Positions 15,458-25,111 of a stretch of 61,827 nt of DNA are shown one piece after another. The translations under genes and the position numbers were made by a program. Source of the DNA: UBA11346 sp038318565 (GTDB taxonomy: Bacteria > Planctomycetota > UBA11346); contig JBBQCI010000009.1 in assembly GCA_038318565.1 (NCBI GenBank), positions 1 to 61,827 on the forward strand, given 5' to 3'. How positions within the stretch are numbered: position 1 is the stretch's first letter; the number at the start of each line of letters is the position of its first letter. Under the pieces are notes generated by a model. The model searched no databases. It saw only the letters and a program-made list of their open reading frames with translations, and was not told where the DNA came from.

Positions 15458-16596
15458 TCGATCGTGTCGCAGCCGAACAGCGCGAGGCCGCCTGCCTGGC
15501 GCCGGTGGCGATGCTCAGCGCCGGCTCGTTGGGCCGCGCCCACGACACCAAGCCCGACGCCTACCGCACCGGCTTCCAGCGCGATCGCGATCGCATCGTT
15601 CATGCCCGCGCCTTCCGTCGGCTACAGGGCAAGACGCAGGTGTTCATCGACGGCGAGGGTGACCATTTCCGCAACCGCCTGACCCACACCGTCGAGGTGG
15701 CGCAGGTCTCGCGTACGGTCGCGCGGCGGTTGGCGCTGAACGAGGATCTGGTCGAGTGCGTTGCGCTGGTCCATGATCTCGGCCATCCGCCGTTCGGCCA
15801 TCGCGGCGAGGACATGTTGGCTCAGCTGATGGAGCCGCACGGCGGCTTTGAGCACAACCGCCAGGGCCTGCGCGTGGTCGAAGAACTGGAAGTGCGCTAT
15901 CCCGAGCACCTCGGCCTCGACCTCTCCTACGAGGTGCGGGAAAGCATCGTCAAACACGGCTCGAAATACGATCCGGCCAAGGTCGAGGCGCGTTTCGGCC
16001 CACACCAGCGGCCGCTGCTGGAAGCACAGCTGACCGACGCCCTCGACTCGGTGGTCTACGATTGCCACGACATCGACGACGGCTTGCGTGGTGGCTACAT
16101 CCGACTGGATCAGCTGGCGTCGATCCCGCTGTGGGACGCGGTGTGGCGCGAGGCGGTCGAGGCCAGTCCGCGCGCCGCGCCCGAAAAGCTCATCCTCGAC
16201 CGCGCCCTGCGCAACCTGATGGATGCGATGATCGACGACTGCTGCGCCGCGAGTCTTTCCCGTCTGGCCGACGACGGCATCGCTGATCTGGCCGGGGTGC
16301 GCGCCGCGAGACGTCCACTGATCGTGCAGTCGCCCAGCTTCCAGGCCGGCAAGCGCGAGCTGGAGCGCTTCCTGTTCGACAACCTCTATCGTCACCATCT
16401 GGTCAACGCCGCCTTCCACCGGGCCCGTCGCGTCCTGGTCGAACTGTTCACCTTCTGGACCGAACATCCCGATGCCCTGCCGCCCGAGCACGCCGCGCGG
16501 GTCGACAGCTGTGGTCTGCAGCGTGTGGTCGCCGACTACCTCGCCGGCATGACCGACCGTTTCGCCCTCGACGAATACGTCCGGGTGTGCCGATGA
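15454..16596 (+). CDS. dGTP triphosphohydrolase-like HD domain protein
   Basis: The 380-residue protein is of the Dgt type, which hydrolyses dGTP or other dNTPs to the nucleoside and triphosphate. Signatures are the N-terminal RDRIVHARAFRRLQGKTQVF, then RLTHTVEVAQVSR with H78, and LVHDLGHPPFGHRGED with the metal-binding H107-D108. A later VESIVKHGSKY-like helix (15940-15970) and the DIDDGLRGG motif complete the HD fold. Short and lacking the E. coli insertions, it fits the class-2 dGTPase-like subgroup. It is coupled by a 4-bp overlap to rpe and to the TetR gene downstream. Confidence 0.92.
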   Translation: MIDRVAAEQREAACLAPVAMLSAGSLGRAHDTKPDAYRTGFQRDRDRIVHARAFRRLQGKTQVFIDGEGDHFRNRLTHTVEVAQVSRTVARRLALNEDLVECVALVHDLGHPPFGHRGEDMLAQLMEPHGGFEHNRQGLRVVEELEVRYPEHLGLDLSYEVRESIVKHGSKYDPAKVEARFGPHQRPLLEAQLTDALDSVVYDCHDIDDGLRGGYIRLDQLASIPLWDAVWREAVEASPRAAPEKLILDRALRNLMDAMIDDCCAASLSRLADDGIADLAGVRAARRPLIVQSPSFQAGKRELERFLFDNLYRHHLVNAAFHRARRVLVELFTFWTEHPDALPPEHAARVDSCGLQRVVADYLAGMTDRFALDEYVRVCR

Positions 16597-17264
16597 GCGA
16601 AACCCCAAGCGCCCCCAGCGCCCAAAGCGTTGGCCGCTGGGCCCCGCACCTGGCCCGTCGCGCGCGTGGCCAGGCCAAGGATGCGATCCTCACCGCTGCC
16701 GCCGAACGCTTCTCTGTCCAGGGCTTCGCCTCCACCACGGTGGGCGACATCGCCACCGCGGCGCAGGTCGGCAAGGGTACTGTCTATCAGCACTGGCCGG
16801 CTAAAGAGGATCTCCTGCTGGATTGCTGCCTGGCTCATCTGCGCACGGCGCAGGAACGGGTCGAAGCGGCGGCCGGGGGCGGGGCTGCCGAGGGCGATCC
16901 AATCGCCGCGCTGCGCCGTGTCGTGTGCGAAGCGCTGCTCGCCGCCGCTGGCGGGGATGGCGCCCAACAGCGGCTGTTCACCGATCTGCAACAGGCCCTG
17001 GCCAACCGTCCCGAGCAGTTGTCCGATGCCCGCGCTCGCCTGCGCGAGCTATACGCAGCGTGGGAAGGCGTAGTCGCCTTCGTCCATCGCAGCGGGGTTG
17101 CCCGTGGGGTGTTCCGCAAAATGCCGGGCGATGGGTCGGTGCCACGGATGTTCACCGCCCTGGTCGACGGCTTCGCCTGGCAGCGCGCCTTCCGTCACGA
17201 TGCCGATCCCGCCAAGATCGCTGACGAACTAGCCGGATTGTTCGTGGCCACGCTCGCGACGTGA
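16593..17264 (+). CDS. TetR family transcriptional regulator
   Basis: The ATG at 16593 overlaps the dGTPase stop (ATGA) and gives 223 residues; a GTG six bases earlier is also in frame. Residues 20-70 hold the TetR helix-turn-helix: R-G-Q-A-K-D-A-I-L-T-A-A-A-E-R-F, then VQGFASTTVGDIATAAQVGKG and TVYQHWPAKEDLLL. The C-terminal ligand-binding part is helical (IAALRRVVCEALLAAAGGDG and beyond). Ligand unknown. Because it sits inside an overlapped run it may autoregulate that operon. Confidence 0.92.
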   Translation: MSETPSAPSAQSVGRWAPHLARRARGQAKDAILTAAAERFSVQGFASTTVGDIATAAQVGKGTVYQHWPAKEDLLLDCCLAHLRTAQERVEAAAGGGAAEGDPIAALRRVVCEALLAAAGGDGAQQRLFTDLQQALANRPEQLSDARARLRELYAAWEGVVAFVHRSGVARGVFRKMPGDGSVPRMFTALVDGFAWQRAFRHDADPAKIADELAGLFVATLAT

Positions 17265-18361
17265 AGATCGTTCATCTGGTGGCCCGGCTGAACGATGGTG
17301 GCCCGGCCCGGGTCATCGCCGGGCTGGCGGCTGCGCACGCCACCGTCGGGCACCAGGTGCATGTGCTGGCCGGGGCCTGCGCGGACGATGAGCGCGATGT
17401 CAGTGACGAACTGTTCGGACAATCGCCAGTTGCCGTCGAGCACGTGGCCGGCCTTGGCCGTAGCGTCGCTCCGTTGTCCGACCTGCACGCGCTGCTGGCC
17501 CTGCGCCGCCGCCTGCGCGAACTCGCGCCGGATCTTGTCCACACCCACACCGCCAAGGCCGGGTTCCTCGGCCGGCTGATCTGCCGGTCGCTCGGCCTGC
17601 CCTGTCTGCACACCTACCATGGCCACGTCCTGCAGGGCTATTGGGCGCGGCCGGTGCACCTGGCTTTTGCCCTGGCCGAGCGCGTCTGTGCCGGCAACGC
17701 CTGGCATCACGCCCTGACCCCCAGTCAGCTGCGCGAACTACGCGATAGATATGGCATCGGCCGTCCCGCGCGCTGGCGCTGGCTGCCACCGTTGGTGCCG
17801 GAGGTGAAGCCGCGCGCCGCAGCCTGGCACGCGCAGCTGACGAGTGACCGGCCACGGGTACTGTGGCTCGGTCGCTTCGCCCCGGTCAAGGACCCCGGCC
17901 TGTGGCTGGAGACGGTGGCGGCGCTCAACGCGATCCGCCCGGTCCATGCCGTGTTGTGTGGCGATGGCGCCCTGCGTGCCACCGCTGAGGCCCACGCCGC
18001 ACGCCTGGGCCTGTCCGCCACGTGGACCGGTTTCGTGCCAGCCGCCGAGGCCCTCGCCTGTGCCGATCTGCTGTTGATGACCAGCCGGAACGAAGGTCTG
18101 CCGCTTTCGGCGATCGAAGCCGCCGCCGCCGGCGTCCCGGTGGTCGCCCCGCCGGTGGGTGGCTTAGCCGATGCGGTGCGGTGGGGTGTGGTCCACGGCG
18201 CGGCACGCAATCCGCAGTCCTTGGCCATCGCCTGCGCCACCATCCTGGCCCGGCCCAGACCCCCGCCGCATCCGCTGGCGTTGGCCTTGGCGGGGCCGAA
18301 GCTTCCCGACCGCTACCTCGCCCTTTACCACGCCATCGCCGGATGCGCCCCGCCCTCCTAG
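17261..18361 (+). CDS. Glycosyltransferase family 4 protein
   Basis: A GTG start at 17261 overlaps the TetR stop (GTGA). The 366-residue product is a GT-B fold transferase: the N-terminal domain opens with IVHLVARLNDGGPARVIAGL and has the acceptor-side motif LVHTHTAKAGFLGRL. The C-terminal domain contains RVLWLGRFAPVKDPG, then a segment AVLCGDGALRATAEAHAARL and the nucleotide-sugar-binding SRNEGLPLSAIEAAAAGVPVV with the E-x7-E pattern. It probably adds a sugar to an envelope glycan. Its 3' end overlaps the following gene by 19 bp. Confidence 0.9.
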   Translation: MKIVHLVARLNDGGPARVIAGLAAAHATVGHQVHVLAGACADDERDVSDELFGQSPVAVEHVAGLGRSVAPLSDLHALLALRRRLRELAPDLVHTHTAKAGFLGRLICRSLGLPCLHTYHGHVLQGYWARPVHLAFALAERVCAGNAWHHALTPSQLRELRDRYGIGRPARWRWLPPLVPEVKPRAAAWHAQLTSDRPRVLWLGRFAPVKDPGLWLETVAALNAIRPVHAVLCGDGALRATAEAHAARLGLSATWTGFVPAAEALACADLLLMTSRNEGLPLSAIEAAAAGVPVVAPPVGGLADAVRWGVVHGAARNPQSLAIACATILARPRPPPHPLALALAGPKLPDRYLALYHAIAGCAPPS

Positions 18362-20058
18362 CCCTCGTTCTTGTTTGTACCTGTCTGAATGCCGGCGAGA
18401 TCTCACTCGAGCCGCGCTTCACCGGCGAGGTGCGTACCGGTGACCTGCTGACGTGGCGGGTGGTCGGCGCCTCGGCGGCCTGGCTGGTCGAGGACGTCGC
18501 GCGCACGCCGCGTCTCACCGTGACCGGACCGGACGGCCGGACCTGGACGCGGCCGTGTTATCTTGATCGCACCTACAAGCCTGGCGAGACCGGCGGCCCT
18601 GAGTTCACGGCAGTTGGCGAGGCCTTCCTGTCGGTGCGCCACACCGCCCGAGAACCTGGCGTGCACAAGGCCACCTTGTGGGATCTGTCTGGCAAGGCCG
18701 TTGCCAGCGCCGAGCTGCGCGTGCTGCCCGGTGTCCGGCCGCCCGGCCCGCTGCGCATCTCGGCCGATAACCCGCGCCTACTTGCCTGGGCCGATGGTAC
18801 GCCATGGCTGGCTATCGGGCCCAACCTGGCCTGGGCCAGCGCGCCCGATCGAGCCGGCGACTTCGCTCGCTATGCCGGATTGCTCAAGGCCCAGGGCTGC
18901 ACCCACGTGCGGGTCTGGCTGGCGTCGTGGTCGGGCAAGCCGTGGGATGGCGACGGCCTGCGTCTCGACCATGCCTGGCTGACTGACCAGCAACTGGTCT
19001 CGGCGCGCAGCAATGGTCTGGCGGTCACCCTGGTGATTGAGAACTTCCACGACCTGATGACCGGCAGGGGCGCGCCTTGGGGTGCGACGGCCGAGGAACG
19101 CGTGGTGAATTTTGTCGATCGCGGGCCGATGGCGGCCTGGCTGCAGCGCGTACGCTACGTCCTGGCCCGGTGGGGAGCGGATGATGCGATCGCCATGTGG
19201 GAGCCGATCAACGAGATCGACATGGCCCAACCGATCCGCGAGAACGCTCTGCCGTGGCTGGAGAAGACGCTGGCCTGGCTGAAGCACGAGGATCAGGATC
19301 ATCGTCTGCTGACCGCCAGCTGGGCGGGCGAGGACTGGCCACGCGCCATGGCTTTGCCCGGCGTCGACGTCAGCCAAGTGCGCGGTTACGTTTTCGAATG
19401 GACCTCGGCCGACTGGCGGCTGATCGAACGTACCCGCGACGCCATGGGCATGTGGATCGAACCATTCGCTCATGCGCAGCGTCTGGGCAAGCCGTTCCTG
19501 CTCGCCGAGGTCGGCTACCAGGGCAGCAACGAGGACAACCGTGGCAACACGCTCGACACCGAGGGTCTGCTGCTGCGCCAATTGTCGTGGGCCGGTCTGA
19601 TGCTGGGCGGCTGCGGCAGCGGCATGAATTGGTGGTGGGACACCTACATCGACAAACAGGGCCTGTGGCCGGTGTTCCATCCGATGGCGACGATCAGCGC
19701 CCGCATCGACTGGCGTGACAAGGAGCTTGCCCCGCTGACGCCCAATCGCGGCGGCGCCATGCGCGTGCTCGGCTGGACCAGTCCAAGCCAGGCGCTGATC
19801 TGGCCGGTGCACGTCAACGACACCTGGTATGCGGCGGTTGCCCAGGGCAAAAAGCGCCCTGTGCCACCTGCGCCGATCACCGCCACCTTGTCTGGTTTCG
19901 CCAAAGACGCGATCTACCGCATCGAGGCGGTGTCGATCCGTGATGGCGCCGCAGGTCCGGGCTGGACACAGAAAAGTCTGCGCGACGGCCGCCTAGAGGT
20001 GGTCATCCCGCAGGGCACCATCGACCTCGTCTACGTGGTGAAGCGGAGCGAGCCGTGA
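18343..20058 (+). CDS. Secreted DUF5060 / GH5-like glycosidase
   Basis: The ATG at 18343 lies within the end of the glycosyltransferase gene; 571 residues with signal peptide MRPALLALVLVCTCLNAGE. Residues 20-125 form an Ig-like DUF5060-type domain (LEPRFTGEVRTGDLLTWRVV). Residues 135-440 are a TIM barrel with FARYAGLLKAQGCTHVRVWL, then an acid/base candidate E291 in WEPINEID and a nucleophile candidate E389 in LLAEVGYQG. A short beta-domain ends the chain. Such enzymes cleave plant or algal polysaccharides in PVC bacteria. It is exported, and overlaps the BatA-like gene by a single base at 20058. Confidence 0.85.
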   Translation: MRPALLALVLVCTCLNAGEISLEPRFTGEVRTGDLLTWRVVGASAAWLVEDVARTPRLTVTGPDGRTWTRPCYLDRTYKPGETGGPEFTAVGEAFLSVRHTAREPGVHKATLWDLSGKAVASAELRVLPGVRPPGPLRISADNPRLLAWADGTPWLAIGPNLAWASAPDRAGDFARYAGLLKAQGCTHVRVWLASWSGKPWDGDGLRLDHAWLTDQQLVSARSNGLAVTLVIENFHDLMTGRGAPWGATAEERVVNFVDRGPMAAWLQRVRYVLARWGADDAIAMWEPINEIDMAQPIRENALPWLEKTLAWLKHEDQDHRLLTASWAGEDWPRAMALPGVDVSQVRGYVFEWTSADWRLIERTRDAMGMWIEPFAHAQRLGKPFLLAEVGYQGSNEDNRGNTLDTEGLLLRQLSWAGLMLGGCGSGMNWWWDTYIDKQGLWPVFHPMATISARIDWRDKELAPLTPNRGGAMRVLGWTSPSQALIWPVHVNDTWYAAVAQGKKRPVPPAPITATLSGFAKDAIYRIEAVSIRDGAAGPGWTQKSLRDGRLEVVIPQGTIDLVYVVKRSEP

Positions 20059-21884
20059 TGCTGCTGCATCCGTTGCTCGCCTGGGGTCTGGCCGCGATCG
20101 CGGTGCCGATCATCATCCATCTGCTGTTACGCCAGCGGCCGAAGCCGGTGCCGTGGGCGGCGATGCGCTGGCTGATGGCGGCGCACCGCGAGGCCAGCCG
20201 GAAATGGAAGCTGACCAACTGGCTGCTGTTGTTCCTGCGCTGCCTGGTTGTCGCCCTGCTCGCCCTGGCGGTGGCGCGGCCTGCGCTCCCTGGTTTCGGT
20301 GGCGGATCCCATCTCGTCGTGGTGATCGACCGCAGCGCTTCGATGGGCGCGCGCGGATCCGACCCCGGTCCACTGGCTGCCGCCCAGGCCGCCCTGACCA
20401 CCGCTGAGCTGCCCTACGCGCGCTGGAGCCTGGTGGCCGTCGGTGCGCCAGGTCGGACTGGCGCTGACGGCACTGAACTGATCGCCAGCGGCGAGCGCAG
20501 CTCGGTGATCGAGGCGCTGTCGCGCCTTGCCGCCCTGCCGCTGCCCGGCGGACTCGACGGCGCCGATAGCGGGACACTGACCAATGCCCTGGAGACCGGC
20601 TGCGATGTGCTGCTGGTGTCAGACTTCCAGCAGGATGACGGTGCCCGCGCCTTGGCGGTGTGCACACCGCTGGCCCGCCGCGCCGTTCGCTGGTCGGTCG
20701 GCAGTCCGCTGCCTAACCGCTGGATCGCGGCATTGCCCGAGGCCGGCGATCCGCGTCCCGGCGAAGGCGGCGAGCTGCGCCTGCGCGTCGGCGGGCCGGC
20801 CGGGCCGGTGCGCCTGGGCATCGATGGCGGGCCGCCGGTGCGGGTCGCCGAGAAGGTCCAGGGCGAGCTGCGCGTGCCGTTGCCGCCATTGGCCGCCGGC
20901 ATCCATCGCCTGCGCGTCGTGCTCGACGACGGTGGCCTGAGCTACGACGACGCGCTGGACGTTCCGCTGACCGTGCGCCCGCCGTTATCCGCCCTGGTGG
21001 TGGCCGAGCGCGGTGACTATGCCGGCGCTGCACTGCTCGCCGACGATGGCGGCCTGGCTGCCAACCGCATCGCGCCAGGCGCATTTGCCGGCACCGCCCT
21101 GCCGCCCGGCGGTGCCGTGCTGTTGCGTGCGCCGGTGCCCGACGCCCAGCGTTTAGCCACCTGGGTGCGTGGTGGTGGCGTGCTGTGGGCGGATCTGGAT
21201 TTGCTGCTGGCGGATCCGGCCCTTGCCGGCCTGACGCCCGGACTGGCTCGCGGCGAAGGCGAGACGGTGGGTGGCGCCTACGCCGCTGGCGAACCGGACA
21301 TCGATGAGATCCTGGGTGCGGTACGCCGCGAGCGCGTCCGTGTCGCCACCATGCCTGACGGCGGTCGCCCGCTGCTCTCTGTCGGCGTCGCTCCGATCGT
21401 GGTCGCGGTACCTGCCGGGCGGGGCTGGATCGTCGCCGAGCTTGATCACCTGATCGATGATCAAGCGTTCGCCGCGCGCGGTACGGTGCCCCTGTGGGTG
21501 ACGCGGACGGTTCGCCGACTCGCCGCCGCTGCTGACAGCCCGCAGGCCTGGGTGGCCGGTCTGCCAGCCAGCGAAGAAGCGCGCCTGACCCGTGACGGCG
21601 TGCAGATGACGGTGCGGGCCGGTCAGGCGGTGGCGCTGGCCCCCGGCACCTGGGATGCCGGGGGTCGCAGCGTCGTCGTCCTGCCCAGCCCCGACGAGGC
21701 GCGCACAGCGGGAGATGCTCCGTCGGGCACTGCGACGACCGTCGCTGAGGCGATGCCGGTGCGCAGCGGTTTGGATCTCGGCTGGTGGCTGCTGCTTGCT
21801 GCCTTGCTGATGGCTGCGGTCGAGATGGCCGTCGCTGCGTGGGCTGGACGTCGCTATAGCGGAACCGAGGCGCGACGTGGCTGA
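20058..21884 (+). CDS. BatA-like membrane protein with VWA domain
   Basis: ATG 20058 (or GTG 20055) gives about 608 residues. The first 80 residues match the BatA N-terminal membrane domain: LLHPLLAWGLAAIAVPIIIH and a second helix around LLLFLRCLVVALLALAVARPAL. A VWA domain follows with the MIDAS motif D-R-S-A-S-M. A central beta-rich region and a final transmembrane helix (WWLLLAALLMAAVEMAVAAW) complete it. Proteins of this type belong to Bat/aerotolerance-like clusters with MoxR ATPases, although none is seen here. It is co-transcribed with the following VWA gene (8-bp overlap). Confidence 0.88.
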   Translation: MLLHPLLAWGLAAIAVPIIIHLLLRQRPKPVPWAAMRWLMAAHREASRKWKLTNWLLLFLRCLVVALLALAVARPALPGFGGGSHLVVVIDRSASMGARGSDPGPLAAAQAALTTAELPYARWSLVAVGAPGRTGADGTELIASGERSSVIEALSRLAALPLPGGLDGADSGTLTNALETGCDVLLVSDFQQDDGARALAVCTPLARRAVRWSVGSPLPNRWIAALPEAGDPRPGEGGELRLRVGGPAGPVRLGIDGGPPVRVAEKVQGELRVPLPPLAAGIHRLRVVLDDGGLSYDDALDVPLTVRPPLSALVVAERGDYAGAALLADDGGLAANRIAPGAFAGTALPPGGAVLLRAPVPDAQRLATWVRGGGVLWADLDLLLADPALAGLTPGLARGEGETVGGAYAAGEPDIDEILGAVRRERVRVATMPDGGRPLLSVGVAPIVVAVPAGRGWIVAELDHLIDDQAFAARGTVPLWVTRTVRRLAAAADSPQAWVAGLPASEEARLTRDGVQMTVRAGQAVALAPGTWDAGGRSVVVLPSPDEARTAGDAPSGTATTVAEAMPVRSGLDLGWWLLLAALLMAAVEMAVAAWAGRRYSGTEARRG

Positions 21885-24024
21885 TAGCATCGCCACCGTC
21901 TTCACCTTTGCTCGACTCGCCGAACCCTGGCAGGTCGGTGCGCTGCTTGCCGTGGCCGTCACCGCGGCGTGGGCGGCGTGGCGCTGGTATGGCCCGCGCG
22001 CCCCGGGCGCGGCCGGGCAGATCGCCCGCGTCTGTCGCAGCATGGGCATGGCCCTGCTCGTCTTGCTGCTCGGCTGGCCGGCTCTGTCGCGCACCGAGAC
22101 CACGGTGTTGCCCGGTTCGCTGGTCGTGGCGATCGACACCAGCGCCTCGATGGCGCGAGCCGACGGGCCAGGCGGCGCAACCCGCCTCGCGACGGCCAAG
22201 GCCTTGGTCGATCTGCTGCGCGGTCAGGAGCAGAGCCGACGCATGCGCATGGCCGCCGTCACGCTGGACGAAGCTGCCGCGCCGTTGCCCGCCTCGCCCA
22301 CGGCCGATGGCAGCACCAGTCCACTAGGTGACGCCCTCGCCAGTATCGCGCTGGAACGCCGGCCCGACGTGCTGGTGCTGGCGACCGATGGCCGGGTGAC
22401 CTCGGGGTCGACCCTGGCTGCGATCGGCGAACGTCTGCGTGGTCGCGATCTGCGTCTGCTGGTGCTCGCCACGGGCGGCGAGCGTCTGGATCCCGAGCTC
22501 TTCCTCGACGAGGTGGCGGTGAACCGCGAAGTCGCTCTCGACGAATTGGAACCGGTCACGGTGCGGCTGTCGGCGCGCGCCCTGCCACCCGGTCCGGTGC
22601 TGGTCGAGCTGCTGCTTGATGGCGTCGTGGTCGACAAGGCCGAGGTCGCCGTGCCCACTGACAGCGAGCAGCTGCATGCCCTGGAAGCACGGGTTGGCGC
22701 GACCTTCCGCAAAGAGGGGGCGGCCAAAATCCTCGTCCGCGCCAGCGCCGGCGGCTTGGTGCGCACCCAGGAGCTTGGCGTAACGGTTGCCGAACGTCGG
22801 CTTGGCGTGCTGCTCCTCGATCGTCAGCCGCGCTACGAGGTGCGCTTCTTGCGCGAAGCGCTGAAGCGCGACAGCGGCGCGACCTTGCACGCCTATCTTG
22901 CCGACCAACGCTGGAAACGTTGGGGCTCTGACGGTCCCGACCGCCTGCCGCTGACCGCCGCCGATCTTGCTGCCTATGATGCGGTGATCATTGGTGATCT
23001 GGGGCCCGAGGCCTTCCGCGACGCCGATCTCGCCGCTCTCGCCAAGCACGTGAAAATCAACGGCGCCGGCCTGATCATCATCCCTGGTGAAAGCGGTGCG
23101 GCCGCCGGCCTGGCGCGGAGTCCGCTTGCCGACCTGTTGCCGGCAACCCTGCCAGAGGCCACGGTGGTGGCGCGTGGCTACCGAGAACAGCGCCCTCGGC
23201 GGCTCAGCCGTACGCCGTTGGCCGAGGCGCTCGGCCTGCTCGACAGCGGCGGTACCGCCTGGGCAGAGCTGGCGCCACTGCTCGGTGCCACCGCCTGCGA
23301 GCCGCGCCCGGGCGCCGAAGTGCTCGCCACCGATCAGGACGGTGCGCCATTGGTGGTCGCCCGCGCCGCCGGTGCTGGCCGCACCGTGCTGATCTGCGCG
23401 GATGACATCTGGCGTTGGCGTCGTGGCGTCGGCGACCGCTATCTACATCGCTTCCACAGCCAGCTGCTGCGCTATGCCGCGGCCGGCCGTCGCGCCGGCG
23501 CCCGCCCGTGGCGGGTGACCGCTAGTCCGCGCCGGGTCAGCCCCGGCGAGGCCGTCGCCCTCGACCTGATCCCTGCCCCCGGGCTGGAGCTTGAGTCGCC
23601 CGAGCAGGCATCAATCCGCTTGAGCGGTCCCGATGGTGCCGAGCTGGTCGTCTCGCTGACTCGGCGCGGTCGTGGCTTCGCCGGGCGCATGACCGCACCA
23701 GTGCCAGGCACATGGACGGTGACCAGTGCCTCGGGCGTGGCCGCCGACCGCGTCGAGCCTGGCGAACTGCTGGTCGTTCCGAGCGAGAACGAACGTCGCG
23801 ACCCGCGTGCCGACCGCGCCGCCCTCGCTGCGCTGGCCGCCGCCACCGGAGGCCAGGTCTTCGACAACGCCGCCGCATTGCTCGCCGCCCTGCCGCGCGA
23901 TCTCGGCCGGGCCGACAGCACCACCGCTGAACGTGGCCTGTGGGACACCTGGTGGGCGCTCGCCGCAGTCGTCACCCTGCTCGGCGCCGACTGGTCGATC
24001 CGCAGGCGAAACCGACTGCCGTAA
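21877..24024 (+). CDS. VWA and glutamine-amidotransferase-like membrane protein
   Basis: The 715-residue product starts with GTG at 21877 and overlaps the BatA-like gene by 8 bp. An N-terminal transmembrane helix pair (about 15-35 and 50-70) is followed by a VWA domain with the MIDAS signature VAIDTSASMARA. A middle region contains a class I glutamine amidotransferase-like fold: YDAVIIGDLGPEAFRDADL and AGLIIIPGESG, without an obvious catalytic Cys. A C-terminal transmembrane helix (WWALAAVVTLLGADWSI) ends it. This two-gene pair is typical of planctomycete genomes and is thought to act at the inner membrane, but its role is unknown. It ends the seven-gene run. Confidence 0.85.
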   Translation: MADSIATVFTFARLAEPWQVGALLAVAVTAAWAAWRWYGPRAPGAAGQIARVCRSMGMALLVLLLGWPALSRTETTVLPGSLVVAIDTSASMARADGPGGATRLATAKALVDLLRGQEQSRRMRMAAVTLDEAAAPLPASPTADGSTSPLGDALASIALERRPDVLVLATDGRVTSGSTLAAIGERLRGRDLRLLVLATGGERLDPELFLDEVAVNREVALDELEPVTVRLSARALPPGPVLVELLLDGVVVDKAEVAVPTDSEQLHALEARVGATFRKEGAAKILVRASAGGLVRTQELGVTVAERRLGVLLLDRQPRYEVRFLREALKRDSGATLHAYLADQRWKRWGSDGPDRLPLTAADLAAYDAVIIGDLGPEAFRDADLAALAKHVKINGAGLIIIPGESGAAAGLARSPLADLLPATLPEATVVARGYREQRPRRLSRTPLAEALGLLDSGGTAWAELAPLLGATACEPRPGAEVLATDQDGAPLVVARAAGAGRTVLICADDIWRWRRGVGDRYLHRFHSQLLRYAAAGRRAGARPWRVTASPRRVSPGEAVALDLIPAPGLELESPEQASIRLSGPDGAELVVSLTRRGRGFAGRMTAPVPGTWTVTSASGVAADRVEPGELLVVPSENERRDPRADRAALAALAAATGGQVFDNAAALLAALPRDLGRADSTTAERGLWDTWWALAAVVTLLGADWSIRRRNRLP

Positions 24025-24050
24025 GCCGCGATAAAGAAATCCGCGATAAA

Positions 24051-25111
24051 GGACATACGCATATTGACGCGCCTTACGCTCCCGACAGCATTCGCGTATG
24101 ACCCGAGCCCGGCACGAGTTGATCAAGCCCGGTAGCCGGGGGACGTTCCATCTCGTGACCCGCTGCGTCCACCGGTCGCTGCTGTTGATGAAGGGGGATC
24201 GGCGCGCGGTGCTGGCTCGTGGGTTGGCCTCGTGGCTGAGGCACATGGGCATCGACCTGCTGGGGTATGCGATCATGGGCAACCATCTGCATCTGGTGGT
24301 GCGTCTGCGCCCGGATCTGGTGCAGGGGTGGTCGGAGGCGGAGGTCGCGCGGCACGCCCTGGCGGTGCTGCCGGTGCGCAGTGGTCCGGGCCTGGAGCCG
24401 TTGCGTGTCACGAGCGAACTGGTCGAGCGCTATGCTGGGAACAAGCCGTGGCTAAAGAAGCAACGACAGCGGCTATCCTCGCCGAGCTGGCTGCTTCGGC
24501 TGGTGAAGCAGGAGGTCGCCCGCCGGGCCAACGCGGAGGACGAGGTCGCGGGCCATTTCTGGGAATCGCGCTTCACCAGCGTGGCCCTGGTGGACGCCGC
24601 CGCGGTGCTGGCTTGCCTGGTCTATGTGGACCTGAATCCGCTCCGGGCCGGGATGGTGCGCCTGCCTGAAGCGAGCGAGTTCACCAGCATCCGGCATCGC
24701 TTCCACCGCGCCAAGCACGGCGGCAACTCGACGCGGGCCGACCTGAACGCAGCAGACGCCGAGCTGGGTCGGCAACTGCTGGGCATGCGGGCGTGCGCGC
24801 CGGTGAACGAATGGACGAGCGAGCCGGAGACCTGGGAGATCAATGAGGCAGCCTACGTCGATCTGGTCGAACAGACCGGCCGGACCGTGGCCTCCGGCAA
24901 ACGGCGCTCCGTCTCAGCGCAGGCGCCACCACTGATTGAGCGACTGGGGATCAACGGACATCGTTGGCACCAGGCCATGGCTGAGGGAGGCCGGATGCTG
25001 GGCAGCGTGATCGGCGGCCCTGAGGCGCGCAACGCCTGGGCCGCGCAGGCTGGTCAGAGCTGGGCAGCGGATAAGTCGGGGTTGTGGGGGTAAAGAATAA
25101 TGCGTATGTCC
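24051..25111. mobile_element. REP-associated transposase element with 12-bp terminal inverted repeats
   Basis: The element is bounded by GGACATACGCAT at 24051-24062 and its perfect inverse ATGCGTATGTCC at 25100-25111, with one transposase gene inside. The match continues as AATATT-like bases with one indel. Just outside the left end an 11-bp direct repeat CCGCGATAAAG occurs twice (24026 and 24041). The right end reads into the coding sequence of the neighbouring minus-strand gene. Confidence 0.7.
24098..25093 (+). CDS. REP-associated tyrosine transposase-like (IS200-type) protein
   Basis: The 331-residue protein belongs to the IS200/RAYT-like family. Signatures are PGSRGTFHLVTRCVHRSLLL, then YAIMGNHLHLVVRL with the H-L-H (HUH-type) metal site, LLRLVKQEVARRANAEDEVA, GHFWESRFTS and LACLVYVDLNPLRAG. 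These last motifs are common to the stand-alone transposase group found in many Gram-negative genomes. Such enzymes cut and join single-stranded DNA at REP-like hairpins; some are domesticated. I could not assign the catalytic tyrosine with certainty. The gene lies inside 12-bp inverted repeats. Confidence 0.85.
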   Translation: MTRARHELIKPGSRGTFHLVTRCVHRSLLLMKGDRRAVLARGLASWLRHMGIDLLGYAIMGNHLHLVVRLRPDLVQGWSEAEVARHALAVLPVRSGPGLEPLRVTSELVERYAGNKPWLKKQRQRLSSPSWLLRLVKQEVARRANAEDEVAGHFWESRFTSVALVDAAAVLACLVYVDLNPLRAGMVRLPEASEFTSIRHRFHRAKHGGNSTRADLNAADAELGRQLLGMRACAPVNEWTSEPETWEINEAAYVDLVEQTGRTVASGKRRSVSAQAPPLIERLGINGHRWHQAMAEGGRMLGSVIGGPEARNAWAAQAGQSWAADKSGLWG

